The translations under genes and the position numbers were made by a program. A stretch of 64,000 bases of DNA from Torreya grandis (Eukaryota; Streptophyta; Pinopsida; Cupressales; Taxaceae). The notes beneath the pieces were generated by a model. The model saw nothing but the letters and a program-made list of their open reading frames with translations. It was not told the DNA's origin and did not search any database. The DNA is taken from the NCBI GenBank assembly GCA_037957365.1, contig JARHVA010005487.1, forward strand, positions 884,501 to 948,500, written 5' to 3'. Below are positions 54,265 through 64,000 of this stretch, one piece after another; within the stretch, counting starts at the first letter, position 1, and every line of letters begins with the position of its first letter.

Positions 54265-57253
54265 TTGGATTGATTAAATTGGCGAAGTTTTTTTCCAATT
54301 TTCGAGGTGCAAATAGTGCTTTTCTTAAGATTTTAGTGGGAAAAGCCCTTGCGTAGTTGGTGAAAAGGCCTTAAACTTAAAAATACACCAGTTCTTTAGC
54401 TAAAACCCCTAATCAAATGACACTTGTTAGGCTTAAGGCATAGTTCGTAGCTTTTTAAAAGTTACTATGCTTGTGTAGTTTAAGTGCAAAAGCACTTTTT
54501 TATAATGTAGTTTTATGTTTTATATTATTAGAATGACCTTTCAACGGTAACTCGATTTGCACCCTCATTGTTTTGAATGCGTCCCATTAAAAGCTTGAGA
54601 ACACTTTTAGGAATTTCCTTTGTAATAGAGTTTGACATACCATCATTTGTGTTGCCTTTCCGTTCCTCAAGGGGTTTGGGTTGGATGTGAGTGAAAAGTT
54701 TTTGAAGCTAAGCGGTAGTAGAATGAACACTTCCATGGGTTCGTAGTAATAGAAACAATAGCAGTTAGCAGTTTTCTTTGACTTGACACAACCATACATG
54801 AAGTAAGAATTAAGAGCTTTGAAGTCTGAACCACATACTAATTGCACACATTTCCTCTTGGAGGCCATTACAACTTACTACATACAATTTATAATTTACG
54901 GGTTGCAAATAAATATTACCAATGCCAAGCAACTAAACCACATAGTTTGGCTAAGACAACTACCGCGACTCATTTACACATTACGAATAAATATTATCAA
55001 TGTTGGGCAATTTCCTAACACAGTGTAGCTAACATAGCTATTTCAGAATCCATCTAATCAATGAAGTTTCCAAAAATCTTCTTCTAATTTTATGGATGAC
55101 AAAAACTTGAATTTTCTAATTTATATTTAGTTAATTTAATTCTTTGCAATTCAATAGAAAACATTTAATGGCAAGATTAGCAGCGCTTGTTATTTAGGCC
55201 ACACAATATGTTTGCTGCAAATAACCCTTCTACAATCATCTTTATATCTTCATCTATTTCAATTCCCAAATAACAATCTAAGGCAGAGAATAGTTGCTAC
55301 ACAACGCTTGTTTAATGATCTCTTTGTAGATGTCATCATCTTCGAATGCGCCTTGTGCCAAAGGCTAATGAATTTGTCTAATGGTTTTTCATGAGTCAAT
55401 GATTCTCTTCTTGAGGATAGTCATCCTGATATTATTTTTGCAACTCCATGAGTTTTGATAAAGTATGTAAATGGCTTGAAAATTAAACCCTTATTAAATA
55501 TTTTGTAAGTAGAATCCCCTCTGAGTATATGCACAAGAGATGGGTGCAATCGGTATGGTGACCCCATGGTGTTAAGCTTGAGGGATTTTTTTTTTTTTAA
55601 AGTTTTTGAACTTTGAGCATTATGTGGCCATTGTTAAACATTACCCCTAGTTTGTTAAGAATGTTTTGCTTTTTTCCTCCACATGGATTAGGGATTTTGT
55701 GATCTATGATAAGGCCAAGCTTAAGAGGTCCCTTTGGATCTAGTTTTCTAGCTTGTTGCTCTCCATTTGGATTTCTATTGATAATCTCATCAAATCTTTC
55801 GAGCGTTTTGTGAGCTTTGAGCCGAACAAGTTTTATTTTGGCTCCGCAAACATGTATGTCTTGAGGTTGACCTTTCATAAGGCCTTCAAGAGTTGTTAGA
55901 TATCCATATATTTATTTAAAGTGTTGCATATATCAATGTGTCAGACACTTGTTTTCCATGCTAACTTGTTGAGCAATAAGATAAGGGATTTCCCACTTAT
56001 GGCTTATCTGAATTTTGTGGTAACCCCTATACTAAGCAAGGTAAAGCTTCCAGAGGGGTACAAGATGGTTAGCATATCATTGGAAACAAAAAGGCCAACC
56101 AAAATCAAAGGAATAATAAGGTCTCCAACTATCACCCTTATGTGGTGGCCATTACTCCTAAACATTCTATTGTCCCCTTTGTAAGTTAACATGTAAATGC
56201 TTATGTCAAGCACTCCAAAATTTTCTAATATTATCATTAGCTCATAGGATATTGTCTGCGTTATAACCTTATGGTGCCCACGTCGACCTCTAGGGCACTA
56301 GATACTCTCTTCTCTCCTTGAAAACACTCTACCTATTGGTCATAGATCCCTTCCCTAGAAGAGGAAGGAAAATATGTGCAAGAAAAATGATAGTCGATGT
56401 CATCTAGTGATTTTCTGAGTAAAAATCAACAAAAAATTATGCGCAACAATTATGTGTTAATGCATCAAAATGTCCAATTGTTGTAGTGCGCATTTCAAAC
56501 ACAACAATGAGATCTCTACTCGATGTGGGGCTATCCTTGTGAAGAACCTCAAAAAACAACTAGTTTTGTTTCTATCCTAATGCTAATCTACCTAAACTAA
56601 CAACATGAAATAAACCTTGTAGGGAAAAGGGAAGAGATAAACATGAAGTAAAATAGTATTGTAACAAAATGGAAATGGATTGACTCCCTATTTGAACAAA
56701 CACAAAGTTGCTTATATATACCAACAAAGAAAGTGAACACAATATTAAACAATTTAATGTAAGAGGTGAGATTTGTATACACTTAATATTTTTAAGTCAC
56801 CAACGATCTCTTTTGTAGGACTTATTGACACATTAAGCTCCCAGAGAGCATGGCCTAAGGAGTGCACTAGAAAAGGGCTGGGGTCGGTTCATGGTGCTTT
56901 GTGAGAGATGTCCATATTATCCCATTATCACTGCCTATCATCACCGTCATGTCTTCAGTTTTGTTTAGCCTCCTTCGGGTCTCTTTTCCCTTCATTCCTT
57001 TCATTATGCTTAGTATATTATTTTTTTCCTACTAGATCAATCTAGTTATGTATCATCCATTGTATTTCCTACTAAATCGATCTTGATATATTTCGTCTAT
57101 ACCATGCTTGTGATTCTTTCCTACTAAAATGATTCTGATCAATTTAGTTGTTTCTCTATTTGTATTAGATCGACATTGCTGACCCAATATGGTGTTGTTC
57201 CCAATTTGTTATATTGAATCGATCCAAATTGATTATGTTGACATTTTAGCTAG
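54265..57253. other. About 3 kb of degenerate sequence, no gene recognised
   Basis: Frames at 54587-54868 (minus), 55597-55878 (minus) and 55921-56184 (plus) have no domain I know. A T-run lies at about 55586-55600, and around 57020-57200 'TCCTACTARATCRATCT' recurs three to four times, LTR-like. Confidence 0.4.
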
Positions 57254-57860
57254 GTGTAGATACTAAATCTGGTATTAAGTACTTGACAATAACAAACTTG
57301 ACACACATTTTCCATGCATGATGAGCACATAAACAAAGTCCTAATTTGCCATTCTCTGATACTTACATGCTATCTTATGAGTCAACCCTTCCATCTTGCT
57401 TTTATACACCTACATGAACCTCACTATTTATTTCAAACCTGCTAAATACTCTGCATAGACATCTCTAGAGTTTCAACTCATCCACCTATACACAAGTCTA
57501 TTCTCCCAGATTCAGTCAGTATCACTAGTTGATATGGATCTGATTTGGCTGTATCAATTCACTCTAAAAAATACTTATTTTTTAAAATCAAACTTCTCTT
57601 TAGGGTCGACGCATTTTCCTTGCATTTTGGTGGTGTGATAAATTATCCAATTAGACTCATATATAAACAACTCAATGTCTCATTCAAAAGGGACTTGACA
57701 CTTACTTGGTACAAAATTATACACTATTTCATATTGAGAAAATATGTGTTATTCTTCCCAAATTATATATCTATCACTAGAAGCAGTTACAAGCCAAGTC
57801 TAAAGCACACTAAAGGCAAGTCAAAACAAGCATTGTCAAGTATCAAAGCCAAATCATTAG

Positions 57861-57911
<51 letters not shown>

Positions 57912-58550
57912 AGGAACATAATTTCACAATCACATTAAGTGGGAGGACTACATGTGGTTGGATTTCTCTCGGAGTATCAGATACATAGGTAATAGTTAAT
58001 AATAAAAAAAGGTGATTAGGGTTAACTCAACCCATTACACTTTTTCAATTTGTAGAGGTTTCTAGACCTCACAAGCACACCTAGGGTTTCAAGGCAAATA
58101 ATATTAATTTTTAGAGTTGCGTGCATCATTAGGTTTCAAGATCGTAAATATAGAGAAAATAAAGACAAGTAAAAATGAGCGTACAATCACAGTTCCTCAT
58201 TTTCTTATAGGTTAGTACTGACCAATGTATGTCAATATCGACCAATGATACTGATTTAATCTAGAAAAACTGACCCTATGCAGATAGAGAATTAGTTCTA
58301 GAATCGAACGAATCACATCCCTGCTTTACCTTGATTTTCACTCCTAGAATACAGTCACAGTTAGATAGTCACCAAAAATAGTTAAGTACTCATTATTATA
58401 TTTAGCATATGCCACTTGTCAAATCTTTGCAGTCAGTTCTAAGCTTTTACATTCAAATATATGATTGAATGTTATATCTTAATATCTAAATTACTATACA
58501 AGTTTCTATCTTAATTAGATTAAGTAATTCATATTAATTCAAATTAGGGT
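57254..58550 (+). mobile_element. Possible gypsy-type LTR fragment
   Basis: TGTAGATACTAAAT at 57254 resembles the LTR start at 4998. No TATA, partner LTR or target duplication was established. It contains the (AC)n microsatellite and 'TCGACCAATGATACTGA' words. Confidence 0.3.
57863..57907. repeat. (AC)n microsatellite
   Basis: About 22 uninterrupted AC units. Confidence 0.97.
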
Positions 58551-58871
58551 AAAAGATATTGGTGAATCCATACACATTGATCAAACCATCCTTCCAAGGT
58601 TTCATATTTTTTGTTTTAAGGTTTCAATTTTTTTTTAGATTTTTTTGTCCAAGGGTTTCGTGATCTAATTTTTAATTCTATACATGAAATATTTTCATTT
58701 TTGCTCTAGGTCGTCATTAGGGTTTCATCCTTTTAGGGTTTTATATTTCAGCAATAGGGTTTTTTTATTAGGGTAAAGCTGGGTTTTTTTACTAGGGACC
58801 TGACCTTATACAAGAAACATGTAGACCAAGCCTTCAAGGCCAAAATAAATAATAGTGTCTGTTAAAGTCGA

Positions 58872-60315
58872 TCAAAATACAACATCAAACCAGAAACGAT
58901 AGGAAAACAACCTAAGAACAACCAAAAAATAACAAAGAGTTATAGCTCCTAAGGTCTCCCAACTTCTAATACATATTTTCAAGTCCAAATCCATATGTTG
59001 AAATGTTTGGGGAGATAGTCTGATCTCTTGATCGCATTCACTACAGTTTTGAGCTTGAGAGGATGAAGGCCCAACCCTTTTCTGCATGCTACTCAAAAGA
59101 GTTTTGAGAGTCCCAAGGCTAGTGATGCTGTCATTCACCAACACTTTGCCAACCTCCACAAGAGCTTTTACATTCTCCTTCAGTCCAATATTCTCCCTTT
59201 CCAAGCTTGAGACCCTATCCCTCAACCTCTTCAACTGGGCTGACGTCTCTTTCTGCTCATCCTCAAAATTCTGTTGGGGAACCAAGGCCAAAAGAGACTT
59301 GGTCTGTTCCTTCTGAGCTATGAGTTCATGCATAAACCACTTAAGCATCGCTTTTCGAAGACATAATTCCTCCTCAATGCTATCAACTTTACTTTGTTCG
59401 GCAAGAAACTCAACCACTTTATCAAATTCAACACTTAATCCTTTATCCTTGGTGGAGGACCTGTGAGTGAGATTCTAAACGTCCTCCATGTTGCCCTTAG
59501 AAGAATTATGACCAACTAGAGTCTTCCCCTTCTTCTTAGACTATAAAGCTTCAACCTTCAATAAATTTAACCCCTCCAAAGCCTCTTCCCCTTGAACTAC
59601 AACTGGATCTTATTTAGAAGCACCCTTTTCAGGAAGAATTTCTCCTTGTCAAAATTTCCCTTGGAAAAACTCCTCAGTTTACACTTGTAATGATCCGATC
59701 GAGAGCTTGTAAAAACCTCATTTTTTTGAATACCTTGTTTACTAGGAACATGGCTCTTTGAACCACTCAACTTAGAAGGAGCTCTACTACCATAAAACTT
59801 AGGTTTGGATGGAGGGAAACATAGATTCTTATTCATCCCTCTAAAATACTTATAAATCATAAATATTACAACATGATGCAAAGTTTCACTCTTCTTGCCA
59901 CGTTTTACATCAAGAATGGAGCTTTAAAGTGAATGTAAAATGGCAAACTCAGGGGAATATTATCCCTGAAGTAATTTAAGAAAATAAAGTGAGACCAATG
60001 GACAACATTTTGCATACCTTCCAATGTGATATAGAGCATGACCTGCTTTGCTTCCTCACCGAATAGAGAAGGAAATGTCTCCCGTTCAAATCCACTTTGT
60101 AAAGGACGGAGCACCTCCCTTTCCAGCAGAAACTTTTCCTTTTCTTCCTTGTAATTTATTCCTATTTTAAACATTTTAGTGGCCTCCATATCCAATCCAG
60201 TCATCTGAGCTATCAGTTCCTCCGTGATTTCTATAGAGACACTATTGAAGGCCACCTCTTTGCAATTCCAGCCCTTGACAAACTTTTTGGAAGTGTCAAC
60301 ATTTACTAAAACCAT
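58872..60315 (-). pseudogene. Broken coiled-coil protein gene of unknown family
   Basis: Three minus-strand frames in series seem to be one decayed gene. 60315-59905 (136 aa) starts M-V-L-V-N-V-D-T-S-K-K-F and includes E-E-L-I-A-Q-M-T-G-L-D and a hydrophobic H-F-I-F-L-N-Y-F. 59881-59597 (94 aa) is basic, Ser/Lys-rich. 59417-58872 (181 aa) has a leucine/glutamate heptad region (L-K-R-L-R-D-R-V-S-S-L-E-R-E) predicted to coil, ending in an aromatic-rich hydrophobic tail. Frame changes and stops separate them. I do not recognise the family; a retroelement-carried or host-derived ORF is possible. It starts 35 bp from the divergent Penelope-like fragment. Confidence 0.5.
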
Positions 60316-60349
60316 TAATTAGTCTTCCCTAGATGTCAACATTAAAAAA

Positions 60350-60667
60350 TGTCTTCTTCCCAAAAGAACCGTTACTCCATTATTTATGCCTCCCCCAAGA
60401 TACACAAGGGATACCCATCAGACCGATCGTAGATACCACTGACTCCCGAACTTATGCCTCAGCTGCCTTCCTAGCCAACAAGTTAAAATCATTAGTAGGT
60501 AAAACCTCCTCCTACATTAGAGACTCTACTAACTTTATAGATTTCATCAAAGACAAGACTGTCACACATGAGGATATCTTAGCGAGCTTCGATGTTGTAT
60601 CACTTTTCACTAAGATTCCTCTAGTCGACGTAATCTCAATTGTTGGCAGTCAAGTGGATGATGAAAC
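60350..60667 (+). pseudogene. Penelope-like element reverse transcriptase fragment
   Basis: The frame 60333-60680 reads G-I-P-I-R-P-I-V-D-T-T-D-S, L-A-N-K-L-K-S-L-V-G-K-T-S and A-S-F-D-V-V-S-L-F-T-K-I-P. The last is RT motif A with the first catalytic Asp, in the S-F-D-V-V-S-L-F-T form typical of Penelope-like retroelements. Just upstream another frame reads P-K-I-H-K, the conserved lead-in, so a small frameshift lies near 60400. The YxDD motif, thumb and GIY-YIG endonuclease are absent because the frame is cut by an LTR start at 60668. The copy is dead. Confidence 0.82.
60663..60667. repeat. Presumed target site GAAAC of the next LTR
   Basis: GAAAC directly precedes TGTAGACACC. Its partner is not seen in the window after a CA end, so it would lie beyond 64000. 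Confidence 0.35.
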
Positions 60668-61615
60668 TGTAGACACCTAAAATTGGCCACCAATGGCTTC
60701 ATACTAGACTTTAGATTGATTCTTACCAATCTTTGCAAATCTAGCCTAAGAATCTCTAAACGTCTCAAATTTGGCTTCATAAAATGTAATTTAGCCTAAT
60801 AATCAATTAAATGGGACAAATGCACACATCAAATTAATTTAAATCTTGCAAAATGCTAAAATGCCTAAACATAATTATTAAAAATGCAAAACCTAATCAA
60901 ATGCCTAATTGAATCATCCATGAGCAATCAAATGAATTATCAAAAAATAAATTCAAAAATCAAAGAATATCCTAAGAATTCATAATTACCTTTTTGTGAG
61001 TTGTCAAATATCCAAAATATCTCCAGATCCCTATTCATTGTTAATTATGACCATTGACACCTTTTAACTGTACTGGGGTTAATTAACTCAGTAAGGTTAG
61101 GTTTGAACCCATTCCAAGCTCTAACTACTTACCTTGGGTTGGGGTTAGTTTCCAAACCTATAAATGCAAGTATTTGCCTCTCATTTTAGGGAGCTTGGAC
61201 ATAGTAATGTTATAATGCTGCTTTTGTGACAAGATTGGAAACAATAGAGTTATAATGCCAAAATTGTGAATCACAAGCCAAGCCACTTTGAGCCATCAAT
61301 CTACATTAAACAAGCATGAGCCAAATAATGGTGCCAAGGAGAGAAGGAGCCACACAACTACATTTATGAAAGACTTCTTGAGCAGAAGCCGAGCAAGCCA
61401 AGGAAGAGATTTCTTGGAGCATTCAAGAAAGTTAATAAAGGTTGTTTTTATTACATTTTAGTTGTGTTTTATCAATTGGTTTTCTTCACTAAGCTCCCCC
61501 TATGATCTAGGCATGGAGGTGTTAAGCTTTGTTCGAGTGTTCTTTTCATTTTGATTTCATTGTAAAACTAACACTTGATCTAACCTCCCCTCCATCATCA
61601 AATTTATACCATTAT
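60668..61615 (+). mobile_element. 5' LTR of a gypsy-type element (gypsy-3)
   Basis: It starts TGTAGACACCTAAAATTGG, much like the LTR start at 4998, and carries a TATA box (CTATAAATGC, 61158). The right end is estimated near 61600-61615, just before 'TGGTACGTCTGATGG' (61619), which could be a primer site. The partner LTR is outside the window. Confidence 0.55.
61158..61165 (+). promoter_or_regulatory. TATA box in gypsy-3 LTR
   Basis: CTATAAAT, 490 bp into the LTR. Confidence 0.4.
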
Positions 61616-64000
61616 AAATGGTACGTCTGATGGGACAATATGCACCCCACGTAGCAAGGAAATGAAGATGCAACTCAAAAATTAACATTTGAATGCTTGA
61701 ATATCATCAAAATTATAGTTTTAGTTTTGATTTTGTGGGATTTTTAATTCTTGAATTAACTTAGATCTACACAAATATCGACATCGGTCAGGCCTAAAAG
61801 ACATTGGTTTTGTGCGACCATTATCGGTTTAGCCCAACCGAGCTCAGTTCAGTGTGACTATCATCAGTCAGCATGCAAGGCGAAGCATGGTTTATAAAAA
61901 ATTCATTTTGATTCTTTCTAACATTCTAAATTATTGTTTCTTGGCATCTTTGATCTTTAAACTCTATCTAATCCTTGCCTTGTAGGTTTTGTTGAGTTTT
62001 TAGCTAACCATTGCCTAACCTAACATTTTTACTTTGCTATGTTTTTGCCTTCAGGTTCACAAGTTGACCAACATTGGTCTTAGTCGACTGATATTAGTCA
62101 TTTACTACTGTCATAGGTTCTCTTTGGGACTGATTGACATCGATTTCTTTGAACCGACATTGATCATCTCTGATCGACCATGATCATTGTATGTTCAAAA
62201 ATAAAACCTGAGATCTCTTTTTTCAAAGTTCATTTTCTCATAATCAAAAGTGCTTCTAAGCAGAAGGAAACTATCTAACAATTACAGGTCCAGGATGTGA
62301 TTTGAACACAAATTTGCATGTTTTGGTTAAAAAACTTTTTGTTTTGAGCTTTTAAAAAGAATCTAGCTAAATCACTCACACTTCATTTTGGTGTTAAAAT
62401 GAACATGTTAGATCTTAAACATTTGGACATTGGTGTTTAAAAAGAATTAGAATGGCTAAGTCTTAGGAAACACTTCATTTTTGGTGCTTGAAACAAATGC
62501 TTAAGTCTTGAACACTTAATGTTTGGTGTTTAAAAATGAACTTAGGTTAAATCTTGAACATTTGGGTTTTGGGCTTAAAACGAACATAGATTATTTTGCT
62601 TAAGTTGTGTTGTGCAATTCTTTCAATCTTTCACACTTAAGCCAAGGGGCCAAGTAAAGAACATCATCACATTTCAATTTGGTGCCTAAATTCAAACTTC
62701 ACTCACAATTGCTTTCAAACTGTTTGTTTTCACAAAAAGAATAGCACATGTATGCTCTCCCCCATCCCCTATAGGTAACTCAAGTGATCAAAAGTGCATT
62801 TTCATTACATTTGTGCCTAGTCTAAGACATAGAAAGAAAGTTGTCTAGACTCTCCTCAAGACCCACATGGTTTTGGGTGATCTAAAAGCAACCCTAAAGT
62901 TTTTCTACTAGTCTTTCATTTTTATGCAATTTGGCTTATGAAGGGGATGTCATTACCTCTCATGAGTTCTCTAAGGAAGCATTGACTTGGGGTTGCATCT
63001 CTTGGTAGTGTTTCGACCCTACTTCATGACATGGTATACAAATTAGGGTATGCATACTATTAGAGTCAGGGGGTTGAGCAACTAACCTCTCCTTTAGTAA
63101 TGAAGGCTTGAGTCATGTTTGGTCAACCAGGGGATTCCATTAAGCAGTCCACGGATGGAATCATCATGCAAATGAATAGACCCTTGCATGATAAGTTGAT
63201 CAGTATGAACTCAATTGACGTGATGTTTCTCTTGTGTTATCCACACTTGGGATTGATCTAGATTATCGTAACTTGTAAGTTTTAGTCAACCCCACTTTGC
63301 CACACTTTGATAGAATTTAAGACAATATACTTAGTTGTATTTTTATCGTTTATTCTTTTATTGCTTAGTGTTTTGTGACTAAACTTTGTTTGTTAAAACA
63401 ACGTCATGAGTTTATTTGTCTACACTACTCTATTATTTGAGGTGTTATGCCATCCATTTGACACCTTGATTTAAATTAGAAAACTTTTGTGTCAAAAACA
63501 TTGAGTATGACACTTGATTGAGATAGGTAACATTATGCTACCCAAACCAATTCAAGTTTCAGGATTTAGAAGTCTTTGAAATAAACCATTGTCACATCTT
63601 TTGGGAGCGATAACATCGTTACATTGCCCAAATTGTTTCATAGACTTGTCTTTGTTTTCTGTCTAAGTTTCAAATTGTTGAAATCAAATTCATGTGTCTT
63701 GTTGGATCTTTGTTTAGCATAGTCATGCTATTCAAATTTGCCTAGCTTGATCGTCATTAAAATTCTAGTTTACCTAAGTTGAATTTTTTTATTAATTTTT
63801 ACAAGTTCAGATCCAAACATTGATTGATTTCTATTTAGGCCTCATTTCACAGGCACTGATACACAAATATTTCTCTTTTGGGTTGCATAACTTAGGTTAA
63901 TCCATTACTCAAATATAAAAACTATATTATTTGTGCCTTTGTTTGATATAATCAGTCTATCTTCAATTGCCTTTGGTTTTGTGTTTTATACCAATTTGAT
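61616..64000 (+). mobile_element. Interior/leader of gypsy-3, no gene seen
   Basis: No ORF above 60 codons. It contains recurring ATCGGT/ATCAGT words at 61780-62190 and a degenerate tandem repeat at 62330-62600. It runs to the window edge. Confidence 0.4.
62330..62600 (+). repeat. Degenerate tandem repeat, about 55-65-bp unit
   Basis: Variants of 'TTTGGTGTTTAAAAAGAA..AG..TTAAATCTTGAACATTT' recur about four to five times. Confidence 0.55.

Noticed and set aside
55597..56184. Candidate genes on both strands
   Set aside because: Short frames with no domain in degenerate sequence.
56437..56494. Short inverted repeat ATGCGCAACAATT..AATTGTTG..GCGCAT, possible MITE
   Set aside because: Arms are short and imperfect and no target duplication was seen.
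57545..57910. 121-codon ORF ending in a Thr-His run
   Set aside because: Its tail is translation of the (AC)n microsatellite and the rest has no recognisable domain.

Overview
The window looks like nuclear DNA of a gymnosperm, most probably a conifer. The reasons are AT-rich sequence, one split protein gene with a 20.9-kb intron, old and nested LTR retrotransposons almost everywhere else, and a fragment of a Penelope-like reverse transcriptase, a retroelement class I recall being reported in conifers. No rRNA, tRNA gene, CRISPR array or bacterial-type operon is visible.

The only gene that reads as intact is a plastid 13-lipoxygenase (type-2 LOX), nine exons on the + strand from 24077 to 52119. 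All eight introns have GT..AG ends, and the join gives 2766 nt (921 residues plus stop) with all iron ligands present. Such enzymes start jasmonate/oxylipin synthesis from linolenic acid. Its upstream region holds a duplicated E-box/G-box block, a five-codon upstream ORF and an AATTT microsatellite.

Left of the gene (1-22598) is a nest of retrotransposons. A minus-strand Ty1/copia element with unusually long (about 3.2 kb) LTRs and a gag-only interior spans about 6149-22598. Its left LTR is split by a complete plus-strand Ty3/gypsy-type element (7963-15390, 5-bp duplication CATCC); the copia right LTR shows the matching empty site. Another gypsy-type element (1 to about 6130) abuts or interrupts the copia LTR near a hairpin.

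Inside LOX intron 8 lie a tandem-repeat array (31690-32600), a 31-bp minisatellite, a 4.8-kb solo-LTR-like insertion (41118-45935, duplication GTAAA) with a striking array of a short GCAGTCC-type motif, and a gag-protease Ty3 element (46234-50034, duplication AGCCT) whose two LTRs differ in tandem-repeat number. Intron 3 carries a tRNA-like SINE candidate.

Right of the gene are a 5'-truncated LINE tail with poly(A) and 10-bp target duplications (53363-54254), long degenerate stretches, a minus-strand broken coiled-coil ORF cluster I do not recognise (58872-60315), the Penelope-like RT fragment (60350-60667), and a further LTR starting at 60668 that appears to interrupt it and runs to the window end. 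None of the LTR elements examined shows a recognisable pol (RT/RNase H/integrase), so all look non-autonomous or internally deleted.
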